From the NCBI RefSeq assembly GCF_902493215.1, contig NZ_CABUOL010000001.1, forward strand, positions 124,001 through 188,000: 64,000 nucleotides of DNA, written 5' to 3'. Below, piece by piece: positions 40,548-50,873 of this stretch (position 1 is its first letter; each line of letters opens with the position of its first letter). The notes under the pieces are model-generated. The model did no database searches, was not told the origin of the DNA, and saw only the letters and a list, made by a program, of their open reading frames with translations. Source of the DNA: an uncultured Mediterranea sp. Its GTDB lineage: Bacteria; Bacteroidota; Bacteroidia; Bacteroidales; Bacteroidaceae. Made by a program: the position numbers and the translations under genes.

Positions 40548-42674
40548 ATGGCTGTAAACAAAAAAAATATAATGACCCGCTACTTCTTCGTCGTGCTGCT
40601 GATGTCATTGATGGGAATAGCGGTGGTAGTCAAGGCCGGCTTCATCATGTTTGCCGAACAGGGCTATTGGAAAGACGTGGCCGACCGCTTCGTGCGCGAG
40701 GGTGTGCCCGTCAAGCCCAACCGTGGCAACATCCTCTCGGCCGACGGCAAGCTGATGGCCAGCTCCCTGCCCGAGTACCGCATCTACATGGACTTCAAGG
40801 CAGGCGGGCACCAGAAGGACACCATGCTGATGAACCATCTAACGGAAATCTGCGAAGGCCTGCACAAGATATTCCCCGACCGAAGCGCTGCCCAGTTCAA
40901 GGCCCATCTGCTGAAGGGCCGCAAGAAGGGAAGCCGCAACTACCTGATTTATCCCAAACGCATCTCGTACATCCAATACAAGGAGGCGAAGCGTCTGCCC
41001 GTGTTCAACTTGAACAAGTATAAGGGAGGATTTCATGAGTTGGCCTACAACCAGCGCAAGAAACCTTTTGGTTCGCTGGCCGCACGTACGCTGGGCGACC
41101 TGTATGCCGACACCGCCCAAGGAGCCAAGAACGGTATCGAACTGGCCTTCGACTCCCTGCTGAAAGGACGCGAAGGTATTACCCACCGCCAGAAGGTGAT
41201 GAACAAATACCTGAACATCGTAGACCGCCCGCCCGTAGACGGTTGCGACATCATCACCACCCTCGACGTAGACATGCAGGACATCTGCGAAAAGGCACTG
41301 GTAGACAAGCTGAAGGAGCTGGAAGCCGTATCGGGTGTAGCCATCCTGATGGATGTGCCTACAGGCGATGTCAAGGCCATCGTAAACATGACCCGCGGAC
41401 AGGACGGCAATTACTACGAAATGCGTAACCTGGCCATCAGCAACTTGCAAGAGCCGGGCTCCACCTTCAAGACAGCCTCCATCATGGTAGCGCTGGAAGA
41501 CGGGAAAATCACACCCGACTATACCGTAGACACCGAGAAAGGTATCAAGATGATGTACGGACAAGCCATGCGCGACCACAACTGGTACAAGGGAGGCTAT
41601 GGCGTCATCAACGTGAACCGCATCATGGAGGTATCATCCAACATCGGCGTGTCGAGCATCATCGACAAATTCTACAAAGACAATCCACAAAAGTTCGTGG
41701 ACGGCCTGAAGCGCATGAGTATCGATCAGCCTCTGCATCTGCAGATACCAGGCGAAGGCACCCCCAATATCAAGGGACCGAAAGAAAAATACTTTGCCAA
41801 GACCACCCTGCCATGGATGAGTATCGGTTACGAGGTACAGCTGCCCCCCATCAACATACTGACCTTCTACAACGCCATCGCCAACAACGGCACGATGGTA
41901 CGTCCGCGCTTTGTGACTAAAGCCGTGAAGGATGGTGAAACGGTGGAAGAATATCCGGTAGAAGTCATCAATCCCAAAATCTGTTCAGACCATACGTTGG
42001 AGCAGATACGCACCATCCTGCGCAACGTAGTAGGGCACGGCCTTGCCAAACCGGCAGGCAGTGATCAGTTCCATGTATCGGGAAAGACCGGTACGGCACA
42101 GATTTCGCAAGGAGCGGCAGGTTACAAGGGCGGTGTACGCAATCACTTGGTCAGCTTCTGCGGTTATTTTCCCTCGGAGCAGCCGCGATACAGCTGTATC
42201 GTTTCCATCCAAATCAACAAAGGTATCGCCTCGGGCGGTGGAATGGCAGGAAGTGTCTTCGGCAAGATTGCGGAAAGAGTCTATGCCAAGAACCTGCACT
42301 TCGACCTGAGTAATGCCGTAGACAGCACGACCAACGTCATCCCGTCTGTCAAGGCAGGTAACATGAACGAAACGGTTCGGGTACTGGAAGGCCTGAAGGT
42401 GCCAGTACAGAAAGACTTCAAGTTGGCAGACGGCCAAATTACGTGGGGGCATGCGCAACAATCACCCAATGCCGTTATCCTGCAAACGGGCGAAAGCAAA
42501 ACAGGCCTGGTACCGAATGTGATAGGCATGGGAGCTAAAGACGCCGTCTATCTGCTGGAAAGCAAAGGCCTGCGCGTACAGCTCTATGGTATCGGAAAAG
42601 TAAGAAGCCAGTCCATTGCAGGAGGCAGCAGGATTATAAAGGGACAGACCGTCACCCTCCAACTGAGACAATAA
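40548..42674 (+). CDS. ftsI: Septal penicillin-binding protein (FtsI) with PASTA domain
   Basis: A 708-residue class B PBP. It has one N-terminal membrane segment (about 11-35), a dimerisation domain, then the transpeptidase with S305-T-F-K308 (EPGSTFKTAS), S363-S-N365 and K513-T-G515 (SGKTGTAQ). A C-terminal PASTA domain (about 651-706, VPNVIGMGAKDAVYLLES) is attached. It makes septal peptidoglycan cross-links with FtsW. PASTA is common in Bacteroidota FtsI and absent from E. coli FtsI. Confidence 0.96.
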   Translation: MAVNKKNIMTRYFFVVLLMSLMGIAVVVKAGFIMFAEQGYWKDVADRFVREGVPVKPNRGNILSADGKLMASSLPEYRIYMDFKAGGHQKDTMLMNHLTEICEGLHKIFPDRSAAQFKAHLLKGRKKGSRNYLIYPKRISYIQYKEAKRLPVFNLNKYKGGFHELAYNQRKKPFGSLAARTLGDLYADTAQGAKNGIELAFDSLLKGREGITHRQKVMNKYLNIVDRPPVDGCDIITTLDVDMQDICEKALVDKLKELEAVSGVAILMDVPTGDVKAIVNMTRGQDGNYYEMRNLAISNLQEPGSTFKTASIMVALEDGKITPDYTVDTEKGIKMMYGQAMRDHNWYKGGYGVINVNRIMEVSSNIGVSSIIDKFYKDNPQKFVDGLKRMSIDQPLHLQIPGEGTPNIKGPKEKYFAKTTLPWMSIGYEVQLPPINILTFYNAIANNGTMVRPRFVTKAVKDGETVEEYPVEVINPKICSDHTLEQIRTILRNVVGHGLAKPAGSDQFHVSGKTGTAQISQGAAGYKGGVRNHLVSFCGYFPSEQPRYSCIVSIQINKGIASGGGMAGSVFGKIAERVYAKNLHFDLSNAVDSTTNVIPSVKAGNMNETVRVLEGLKVPVQKDFKLADGQITWGHAQQSPNAVILQTGESKTGLVPNVIGMGAKDAVYLLESKGLRVQLYGIGKVRSQSIAGGSRIIKGQTVTLQLRQ

Positions 42675-42702
42675 ACGAATGGAAACATTTTAATGGAAGA
42701 TT

Positions 42703-44154
42703 ATGAAACTGAATGAATTGCTGAAAGCTATACAACCGGTAGAAGTAACCGGCAGTACAGACATCGAAATAGCCGGAGTGAACATCGATTCACGCCTGAT
42801 AGAATCCGGCCACCTCTTCATGGCCATGCGCGGCACGCAGACCGACGGTCATGCCTATATTCCCTCTGCCATTGGTAAAGGAGCTGTCGCCATACTCTGT
42901 GAGGAAATGCCGAAGCAGAAGGAAACCAATATCACTTACGTCCGTGTAAAGGACAGTGAAGATGCTGTGGGCAAGATAGCAACGACCTTTTATGGCGACC
43001 CGACCTCGAAACTGGAGTTGGTAGGCGTCACCGGTACCAACGGCAAGACTACTATTGCGACCTTATTATATAATGTATTCCGATACTTCGGCTACAAGGT
43101 CGGTCTCATCTCTACCGTATGCAATTACATCGATGACCAACCGGTTCCGACCGACCATACGACTCCCGATCCCATCACACTCAACCGCCTGCTGGGACAG
43201 ATGGCCGACGCGGGATGCAAATATGCTTTCATGGAAGTAAGTTCCCACTCCATCGACCAGAAACGAATCAGTGGTCTGCGCTTTGCCGGAGGTATCTTTA
43301 CCAACTTAACGCGCGATCATCTGGATTACCACAAGACGGTGGAGAACTATCTGAAGGCCAAGAAAAAGTTCTTCGACGACATGCCCAAGAATGCTTTCAG
43401 CCTGACTAATCTGGATGATAAGAACGGACTGGTAATGACTCAGAATACCCGTTCGCATGTATATACCTATTCATTGCGTAGCTTGAGCGACTTCAAGGGG
43501 CGTGTACTGGAGTCGCACTTCGAAGGCATGTTACTCGACTTCAATAATCACGAAGTGGCCGTCCAGTTTATCGGACGCTTCAACGCCTCCAACCTACTGG
43601 CCGTATTCGGTGCCGCCGTGCTGCTGGGTAAGAAAGAAGAAGACGTACTGGTGGCATTGAGTACACTGCATCCGGTTGCCGGCCGTTTCGATGCGGTCCG
43701 TTCGCCCCAAAAAGGCTTCACCGCCATTGTGGACTATGCCCATACGCCCGATGCACTGGTCAACGTATTGAATGCTATCCACGGAGTGCTGGAAGGAAAA
43801 GGCAAGGTCATCACCGTTGTAGGAGCCGGCGGCAACCGCGACAAGGGCAAACGCCCCATTATGGCCAAAGAGGCCGCCCGTCTGAGCGACCGTGTCATTA
43901 TAACAAGCGACAATCCTCGTTTCGAGGAACCTCAGGATATCATCAATGACATGCTGACCGGACTCGACAAAGACGACATGCAGAAAACACTCAGCATTGC
44001 CAACCGCCGCGAAGCCATCAAGACAGCCTGCATGCTGGCACAACCCGGAGATGTCGTACTGGTAGCAGGTAAGGGGCATGAGAACTATCAGGAGATAAAA
44101 GGTGTGAAACACCACTTCGACGACAAGGAAGAACTCCAGAAAATCATGAACTGA
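42703..44154 (+). CDS. murE: UDP-MurNAc-tripeptide synthetase
   Basis: A 483-residue Mur ligase. The ATP motif GTNGKTT is at 111-117. DNPR is at 403-406 in TSDNPRFEEP, the signature of enzymes that add meso-diaminopimelate. It adds the third amino acid of the peptidoglycan stem in the cytoplasm. It follows ftsI by 28 bp. Confidence 0.97.
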   Translation: MKLNELLKAIQPVEVTGSTDIEIAGVNIDSRLIESGHLFMAMRGTQTDGHAYIPSAIGKGAVAILCEEMPKQKETNITYVRVKDSEDAVGKIATTFYGDPTSKLELVGVTGTNGKTTIATLLYNVFRYFGYKVGLISTVCNYIDDQPVPTDHTTPDPITLNRLLGQMADAGCKYAFMEVSSHSIDQKRISGLRFAGGIFTNLTRDHLDYHKTVENYLKAKKKFFDDMPKNAFSLTNLDDKNGLVMTQNTRSHVYTYSLRSLSDFKGRVLESHFEGMLLDFNNHEVAVQFIGRFNASNLLAVFGAAVLLGKKEEDVLVALSTLHPVAGRFDAVRSPQKGFTAIVDYAHTPDALVNVLNAIHGVLEGKGKVITVVGAGGNRDKGKRPIMAKEAARLSDRVIITSDNPRFEEPQDIINDMLTGLDKDDMQKTLSIANRREAIKTACMLAQPGDVVLVAGKGHENYQEIKGVKHHFDDKEELQKIMN

Positions 44155-44194
44155 AGACCGATTGTTAATTGTACATTGTAAACTATTCATTGTC

Positions 44195-45463
44195 ATGTTA
44201 TACTACTTATTCCATTGGCTCGACCAATATGATTTCCCCGGCGCAGGTATGTTTGCCTATACGTCCTTCCGATCGCTGATGGCTATCATTCTGGCCCTGC
44301 TGATTTCTACGATTTGGGGAGACAAGTTCATTCACCTGCTCAAACGGAAGCAGATTACCGAAACCCAACGCGATGCCAGCATTGATCCGTTCGGTGTAAA
44401 CAAAGTGGGGGTACCCAGTATGGGAGGAGTCATTATCATCTTTGCAACCCTTATCCCCTGTTTGCTGTTAGGCAAATTGGAGAATATCTACATGATGCTG
44501 ATGCTCATCACCACTGTGTGGCTGGGATCACTGGGCTTTGCTGACGACTATATCAAAATATTCAAGAAAGACAAGGAGGGCTTGCACGGCAAATTCAAGA
44601 TTATCGGACAAGTGGGTCTCGGCCTGATTGTGGGGCTGACTCTCTACCTCAGCCCGCAGGTTGTCATCCGCGAAAACATTGAAGTAGAACAACCCGACGG
44701 ACAGATTGAGGTAGTACATGCAGCTAAGGAAATCAAGGCCACACAAACTACCATTCCCTTCTTCAAAAGCAATAACCTGGATTATGCCGACATTATGGGC
44801 TTTCTGGGTGACCACGCACAGACAGCCGGATGGATTTTGTTCGTCATCGTTACCATCTTCGTCGTTACAGCCGTAAGCAACGGTGCCAATCTGAATGATG
44901 GAATGGACGGCATGGCTGCAGGTAACTCGGCCATCATCGGACTGACACTGGGAATCTTGGCATACGTGTCGAGCCACATTGAATATGCAGGCTACCTGAA
45001 CATTATGTATATTCCCGGCTCCGAAGAACTGGTAATCTTCATTTGCGCCTTTATCGGTGCACTTATTGGTTTCCTGTGGTACAATGCTTATCCGGCACAA
45101 GTGTTCATGGGGGATACAGGTAGCCTTACCATCGGAGGTATCATTGCGGTTTTTGCCATCATTATCCACAAGGAACTGTTGATTCCCATCCTCTGCGGTA
45201 TTTTTCTGGTTGAAAATTTGTCTGTCATCCTGCAAAGGGTGTACTACAAAGCCGGCAAACGAAAAGGTGTCAAACAGCGTTTGTTCAAACGTACACCGAT
45301 ACACGACCACTTCCGTACCGGCATGAACCTGATTGAACCGGGATGCCGTGTCGTATTCACCAAGCCCGAACAGCTGTTCCACGAATCAAAGATTACCGTC
45401 CGATTTTGGATTGTAACCATCATTCTGGCAGCTATTACCATTATAACATTGAAGATCAGATAA
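44195..45463 (+). CDS. mraY: Phospho-MurNAc-pentapeptide transferase
   Basis: A 422-residue polytopic membrane enzyme that makes lipid I. Conserved parts are SMGGVIII, GFADDYIKI, NGANLNDGMDGMAAGN and MGDTGSL. It is longer than E. coli MraY because of a roughly 50-residue extramembrane insert (about 160-210, EQPDGQIEVVHAAKEIKA region) common in Bacteroidota. The ATG at 44195 (MLYYLFHWL) matches the family start. Confidence 0.97.
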   Translation: MLYYLFHWLDQYDFPGAGMFAYTSFRSLMAIILALLISTIWGDKFIHLLKRKQITETQRDASIDPFGVNKVGVPSMGGVIIIFATLIPCLLLGKLENIYMMLMLITTVWLGSLGFADDYIKIFKKDKEGLHGKFKIIGQVGLGLIVGLTLYLSPQVVIRENIEVEQPDGQIEVVHAAKEIKATQTTIPFFKSNNLDYADIMGFLGDHAQTAGWILFVIVTIFVVTAVSNGANLNDGMDGMAAGNSAIIGLTLGILAYVSSHIEYAGYLNIMYIPGSEELVIFICAFIGALIGFLWYNAYPAQVFMGDTGSLTIGGIIAVFAIIIHKELLIPILCGIFLVENLSVILQRVYYKAGKRKGVKQRLFKRTPIHDHFRTGMNLIEPGCRVVFTKPEQLFHESKITVRFWIVTIILAAITIITLKIR

Positions 45464-45471
45464 CTTTAGAT

Positions 45472-46806
45472 ATGAACAGAATTGTAGTTTTAGGAGCCGG
45501 CGAAAGCGGCGCAGGTGCTGCCGTGCTGGCAAAAGTGAAAGGTTTCGACACTTTTGTTTCAGACATGGGTGCCATCAAAGACAAGTACAAAGAACTGCTG
45601 AACAAGTATGGCATTCCCTGGGAAGAAGGAGGACATACGGAAGACATGATTCTAAATGCTGATGAAGTTATCAAAAGTCCGGGTATTCCTAACGATTCCC
45701 CGATGATTCTTAAACTGAAAGCACAAGGAACGCCCGTCATTTCGGAAATCGAATTTGCCGGACGTTACACGAATGCCAAGATGATCTGTATCACCGGGTC
45801 GAATGGAAAGACCACGACCACTTCACTCATTTACCACATTTTCAAAAGTGCAGGTATGAATGTCGGCCTGGCGGGTAATATAGGAAACAGCCTGGCCTTA
45901 CAAGTAGCTACCGAGCAGCATGACTATTACGTCATCGAACTGAGCAGTTTCCAGTTGGACAACATGTATAAATTCCGTGCCAACATCGCCGTACTGATGA
46001 ACATCACACCCGACCATCTGGACCGTTACGACCACTGCATGCAAAACTACGTAGATGCCAAGTTCCGCATCACACAGAACCAAACGGAAGAAGATGCGTT
46101 CGTTTACTGGAACGACGACCCCATCATCCGCCGCGAACTGGCCAAACACGGCCTGAGGGCCCAACTATACCCCTTTTCAGCTGTCAAGGAAGATGGAGCC
46201 ATAGCGTACGTTGAAGATGGTGAAGTGGAAATTAATACCCCCATCGCTTTCAACATGGAGCAGGAAGAACTGGCCCTGCGCGGTACACACAACCTCTATA
46301 ATTCGTTGGCCGCCGGTATCTCAGCCAATTTGGCAGGTGTAAAAAATGAAGATATACGCAAAGCGTTGTCCGATTTTCAAGGAGTCCCCCATCGGTTGGA
46401 AAAGGTAGCTACCATCCGCGGTATACACTTTATCAACGATTCGAAGGCCACCAATGTCAACTCCTGCTGGTACGCCCTGCAAAGCATGACGACCAAAACC
46501 GTACTGATATTGGGAGGCAAGGACAAAGGTAACGACTACACGGAAATTGAGGATCTGGTACGGGAAAAATGCTCCGCATTAGTCTATTTAGGCCTTCACA
46601 ACGAAAAGCTACATGAGTTCTTCGACCGTTTGGGGCTCCCTGTTGCCGATGTACAGACAGGCATGAAAGACGCAGTAGAGGCAGCTTATCGCCTAGCGCA
46701 AAAAGGTGAGACAGTTCTGTTAAGTCCCTGCTGTGCCTCGTTCGACTTATTCAAGAGCTACGAAGACCGTGGCGACCAATTCAAGGCCTGTGTAAGAAGT
46801 CTGTAA
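45472..46806 (+). CDS. murD: UDP-MurNAc-L-alanine:D-glutamate ligase
   Basis: A 444-residue Mur ligase. The N-terminal nucleotide fold starts MNRIVVLGAGESGAG, the ATP motif is ITGSNGKTTTT, and the later signatures are HRLEKVATIRGIHFINDSKATN. It adds D-glutamate to UDP-MurNAc-L-Ala. The true start is the ATG at 45472, 8 bp after mraY. Confidence 0.97.
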   Translation: MNRIVVLGAGESGAGAAVLAKVKGFDTFVSDMGAIKDKYKELLNKYGIPWEEGGHTEDMILNADEVIKSPGIPNDSPMILKLKAQGTPVISEIEFAGRYTNAKMICITGSNGKTTTTSLIYHIFKSAGMNVGLAGNIGNSLALQVATEQHDYYVIELSSFQLDNMYKFRANIAVLMNITPDHLDRYDHCMQNYVDAKFRITQNQTEEDAFVYWNDDPIIRRELAKHGLRAQLYPFSAVKEDGAIAYVEDGEVEINTPIAFNMEQEELALRGTHNLYNSLAAGISANLAGVKNEDIRKALSDFQGVPHRLEKVATIRGIHFINDSKATNVNSCWYALQSMTTKTVLILGGKDKGNDYTEIEDLVREKCSALVYLGLHNEKLHEFFDRLGLPVADVQTGMKDAVEAAYRLAQKGETVLLSPCCASFDLFKSYEDRGDQFKACVRSL

Positions 46807-46865
46807 AACTGCTTACCTAGACTTATATATAAACGAGAAAGGAACAACCTAAAAAACTGAATAAA

Positions 46866-48176
46866 GTGGACCTGCTAAAAAGTATATTCAAAGGTGATAA
46901 GGTGATATGGATTATCTTTCTGGTGCTCTGTCTCATCTCCATCACCGAGGTATTCTCTGCCGCCTCTACATTGACCTATAAGAGTGGTGACCATTGGGCC
47001 CCGATTACGCAGCACACAATTCTGCTGTCCATCGGCGCTTTGATTGTCGTGTTTGTACACAACATTCCCTACAAATGGTTTCAGGCACTTCCCTACCCGC
47101 TACTGCTGGTATCAGTCGTGCTGCTGCTCTTCGTCATGATTACAGGAGTCGTCACCGGCGACCGTATCAACGGTGCCGCACGCTGGATGACTTTCATGGG
47201 GGTACAGTTCCAACCATCGGAACTGGCCAAGATGGGGGTCATTATGGGAACTGCCGTCATCTTATCAAGGGGGCAGGACGAACATGGAGCCTCTCCGAAG
47301 GCTTTCAAACGCATCATGATCATGACATGCATCGTCTGCGGGCTTATTCTACCGGAAAACTACTCGACCGGCGTACTGCTCTTCGGCACCGTCTATCTGA
47401 TGATGTTCATCGGACGTGTGCAGGCCAAGAAACTGATATTGCTGGGGGGAGGACTGATAGGTGCCGTAGTACTGTTCGTATCCTTCTTGCTGGCCACGCC
47501 CAATGATACCTTGGAAAGGATTCCGATGGGACACCGCTTTACGACGGTCAAGGCACGTATTGTGGATTTTGCCTACGCCAAGGAAGTACCTGCAGCCAAA
47601 TTTGATATCGACGGCGATGCTCAGGTGGCGCATGCACGTATTGCCGTAGCCACCAGCCACGTCATCGGTAAAGGTCCTGGCAACTCTGTACAGCGCGACT
47701 TCCTAAGTCAGGCATACTCGGACTTCATCTACGCCATCATCATTGAAGAGCTGGGACTTATCGGTGGCATTGTCGTTGTTTTTCTCTACATTTGTCTGCT
47801 GATACGTGTAGGACGAATAGCCAAGAAATGTGACCGTACCTTCCCGGCCTTTCTCGTGACAGGCATTGCCTTGCTGCTGGTGACACAAGCCTTGTTCAAC
47901 ATGATGGTAGCCGTAGGTCTGGCCCCTGTCACAGGGCAACCGCTGCCGCTTATCAGTAAGGGAGGTACATCGACGTTCATCAACTGTGCCTACATCGGCA
48001 TGATATTGAGTGTGAGCCGATATACAGCCAAACTGGAAGAACAGCGTCTACACGATGCACAGATACCGATGCAAGTAGAAACAAGTCATACGGACACTAC
48101 TGGCGAAGCTGTAACCAAAGAGGAAGCTGAAGAACCGACTTCACAACTGCTGAACAGTGACAGTGAATTCAAATAA
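46866..48176 (+). CDS. ftsW: Septal peptidoglycan glycosyltransferase
   Basis: A 436-residue SEDS protein with about ten membrane segments. Motifs: GAARWMTFMGVQFQPSELAKM and FINCAYIGMILSVSRY. It polymerises glycan strands with FtsI. The start is GTG at 46866 (VDLLKSIFKGDK, read as Met). The C-terminus is a long charged cytoplasmic tail. Confidence 0.95.
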   Translation: MDLLKSIFKGDKVIWIIFLVLCLISITEVFSAASTLTYKSGDHWAPITQHTILLSIGALIVVFVHNIPYKWFQALPYPLLLVSVVLLLFVMITGVVTGDRINGAARWMTFMGVQFQPSELAKMGVIMGTAVILSRGQDEHGASPKAFKRIMIMTCIVCGLILPENYSTGVLLFGTVYLMMFIGRVQAKKLILLGGGLIGAVVLFVSFLLATPNDTLERIPMGHRFTTVKARIVDFAYAKEVPAAKFDIDGDAQVAHARIAVATSHVIGKGPGNSVQRDFLSQAYSDFIYAIIIEELGLIGGIVVVFLYICLLIRVGRIAKKCDRTFPAFLVTGIALLLVTQALFNMMVAVGLAPVTGQPLPLISKGGTSTFINCAYIGMILSVSRYTAKLEEQRLHDAQIPMQVETSHTDTTGEAVTKEEAEEPTSQLLNSDSEFK

Positions 48177-48200
48177 GCACATATATAATAAGGTGAAAGA

Positions 48201-49364
48201 ATGAAAGAGAAGAATATCGATTATAATAAGCCGCGCATCATCATCAGCGGTGGCGGAACGGGAGGACACATCTTTCCGGCCGTATCCATTGCCAACGCCA
48301 TACGCGAACTGCGCCCCGAAGCAGAAATTCTTTTTGTCGGCGCAGAAGGAAGAATGGAGATGCAGCGTGTTCCCGATGCTGGTTACCGCATCATCGGCCT
48401 GCCGGTAGCCGGTTTCGACCGCCAGCACTTGTGGAAAAACTTCGCCGTCATCATCAAACTCCTGCGCAGCCAGTGGAAAGCACGGCAGATTATCAAGGAA
48501 TTCCGTCCGCAGGTAGCTGTGGGAGTAGGCGGATATGCCAGCGGTCCGACACTGAAGACAGCCGGAATGATGGGAATACCCACCCTGATACAGGAACAGA
48601 ACTCATACGCCGGTGTAACCAACAAACTGCTGGCACAAAAGGCTGACCGCATCTGTGTGGCCTACGAAGGTATGGAGAAATTCTTCCCAGCCGATAAAGT
48701 TCTACTGACCGGAAACCCGGTCAGACAAACCCTGCTCAACGACCCGACGACGCGCGAAGAAGCCGCCCATGTATTCAGTCTCGACCCCAAACGGAAAACC
48801 ATCCTGATACTGGGTGGAAGCCTGGGAGCACGTACCATCAACCAAACACTGACGGCCGGCCTACCGCTCATCAAGGCACATCCGGAAGTGCAGTTCATCT
48901 GGCAGACAGGGAAAATATACATCGAACAGGTGAAGGGAGCCATCACGGCATTCACGGGTGAAGCCATACGCAACGCACGGGTGAGCAGCCTGCCCAATCT
49001 CTATGTAACGGACTTCATCAAACAGATGAACAGCGCCTATACATTGGCCGATCTGGTCATCTCGCGCGCAGGAGCCGGTTCCATTTCCGAATTCTGCCTG
49101 CTGGGCAAACCGGTCATCCTCGTTCCCTCACCCAATGTGGCCGAAGACCATCAGACAAAGAATGCATTGGCATTGGTCAACAAAGATGCAGCACTTTACG
49201 TTAAAGACATGGAGGCTGGGGAGAAACTGCTCGATACGGCCCTCAAAACCATAGCCGACGATGAATTGCTGAAACAGCTAAGCATAAACATCGGGAAGTT
49301 GGCCTTGCCCGACTCGGCTCGCATCATTGCCCAGGAAGTACTGAAACTGATCGACAAAAAATAA
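48201..49364 (+). CDS. murG: UDP-GlcNAc transferase making lipid II
   Basis: A 387-residue GT28 enzyme with GGGTGGHIFPA at about 17-27, ILGGSLGART and SRAGAGSISE in the donor site. It adds GlcNAc to lipid I at the membrane inner face. Normal family length. Confidence 0.97.
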   Translation: MKEKNIDYNKPRIIISGGGTGGHIFPAVSIANAIRELRPEAEILFVGAEGRMEMQRVPDAGYRIIGLPVAGFDRQHLWKNFAVIIKLLRSQWKARQIIKEFRPQVAVGVGGYASGPTLKTAGMMGIPTLIQEQNSYAGVTNKLLAQKADRICVAYEGMEKFFPADKVLLTGNPVRQTLLNDPTTREEAAHVFSLDPKRKTILILGGSLGARTINQTLTAGLPLIKAHPEVQFIWQTGKIYIEQVKGAITAFTGEAIRNARVSSLPNLYVTDFIKQMNSAYTLADLVISRAGAGSISEFCLLGKPVILVPSPNVAEDHQTKNALALVNKDAALYVKDMEAGEKLLDTALKTIADDELLKQLSINIGKLALPDSARIIAQEVLKLIDKK

Positions 49365-49371
49365 GAAGAAC

Positions 49372-50748
49372 ATGAATATAGAAACCATACAATCCGTTTA
49401 TTTCGTCGGTGCTGGAGGCATCGGCATGAGTGCCCTGATACGCTACTTCCTGTCCAAAGGCAAACGCGTGGCAGGATACGACCGGACACCAAGCGAGCTG
49501 ACTGCCCGCCTCATCGAAGAAGGTGCAGTCATCCATTACGAAGAGGATGTCAACCTGATACCGGACTGGTGCAAGGAGCCGGGCACCACACTGGTGGTCT
49601 ATACTCCCGCCATTCCCCAAAAACATGCCGAGCTGAACTATTTCCGTACCAACGGCTTTGAGATACACAAGCGAGCCCAAGTGCTGGGCATCATCACCCG
49701 CAGTAGCAAGGCTCTCTGCGTGGCCGGTACGCATGGTAAGACCACGACCAGCACGATGGCTGCCCACCTGCTGCACCAGTCGGCCGTGGGATGCACCGCC
49801 TTCCTAGGAGGTATCTCGAAGAACTACGGGACAAACCTGCTGCTCTCGCAGGACAGCCCCTACACGGTTATCGAAGCCGACGAGTTCGACCGCTCCTTCC
49901 ACTGGCTCTCGCCCTACATGAGTGTCATCACCGCCACCGACCCTGACCATTTGGATATATACGGTACGCGGGAAGCCTATCTGGAAAGTTTCCGCCACTA
50001 CACTACGCTCATCCAACCGGGCGGTGCGCTGATTGTCCACGAAGACCTGGCCTTGCAACCCGACGTGCAGCCGGGCGTGAGAATCTACACCTACAACCGC
50101 GAGAGCGGCGATTTCCATGCCGAAAACATCCGCATCGGCGGCGGCGAAATCGTCATCGACTTCGTGGCACCCGACACGCGCATCAACGACATCCGACTGG
50201 GCGTACCCGTCAGTATCAACATCGAGAACGGTGTGGCAGCCATGGCGCTGGCCCATCTGAACGGAGTCACGGACGAGGAAATCAGACGGGGCATGGACAG
50301 CTTCCGTGGGGTGGACCGCCGCTTCGACTTCAAGCTGAAGACCGACCGTATTGTCTTCCTCAGCGACTACGCCCACCATCCGGCCGAGATTGCACAGAGC
50401 GTGAAGTCCGTTCGCGAGCTGTACAGCGACCGGAAGATTACCGCCATCTTCCAGCCCCACCTGTACACCCGCACGCGGGACTTCTACCAAGAGTTTGCCG
50501 ACAGCCTCTCGCTGCTCGACGAAGTGATACTGACCGACATCTATCCGGCCCGTGAGCAACCTATCCCCGGCGTCAGCAGCCGACTCATCTACGACCATCT
50601 GCGCCCCGGCATCGAAAAATGCCTATGCAGGAAGGAAGACGTGCTCAACCTGCTGGAGAACAAGCCCATCGAGGTGCTGATTGTACTAGGTGCGGGCGAC
50701 CTGGACAACTATGTCCCCGAAATAACCCGCCTGCTGGAGAAACGGTAA
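49372..50748 (+). CDS. murC: UDP-MurNAc:L-alanine ligase
   Basis: A 458-residue Mur ligase with GAGGIGMSALIRYFL, AGTHGKTTTST and VFLSDYAHHPAEI. It adds L-alanine to UDP-MurNAc. Its TAA stop (50746-50748) lies inside the first unit of the 23-bp repeat array that follows. Confidence 0.97.
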   Translation: MNIETIQSVYFVGAGGIGMSALIRYFLSKGKRVAGYDRTPSELTARLIEEGAVIHYEEDVNLIPDWCKEPGTTLVVYTPAIPQKHAELNYFRTNGFEIHKRAQVLGIITRSSKALCVAGTHGKTTTSTMAAHLLHQSAVGCTAFLGGISKNYGTNLLLSQDSPYTVIEADEFDRSFHWLSPYMSVITATDPDHLDIYGTREAYLESFRHYTTLIQPGGALIVHEDLALQPDVQPGVRIYTYNRESGDFHAENIRIGGGEIVIDFVAPDTRINDIRLGVPVSINIENGVAAMALAHLNGVTDEEIRRGMDSFRGVDRRFDFKLKTDRIVFLSDYAHHPAEIAQSVKSVRELYSDRKITAIFQPHLYTRTRDFYQEFADSLSLLDEVILTDIYPAREQPIPGVSSRLIYDHLRPGIEKCLCRKEDVLNLLENKPIEVLIVLGAGDLDNYVPEITRLLEKR

Positions 50749-50847
50749 TACGGCCGGCGTATTAGAGGTAATACGACTGACGTATTAACGGTAATATGAC
50801 CGACGTACTAACGGTAGTATCGACGGCGTACTAACGGTAATATCACC
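50743..50847. repeat. 23-bp-period palindrome array between murC and ftsQ
   Basis: Four complete 23-bp units begin at 50743, 50766, 50789 and 50812, with a partial fifth at 50835. Each has the form CGGTAATACG-centre-CGTATTAA, nearly palindromic. The array overlaps the murC stop and fills the 125-bp gap before ftsQ in the middle of the division operon. Confidence 0.88.
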
Positions 50848-50873
50848 TTCATCCGAAACACCAACGAAAGATT

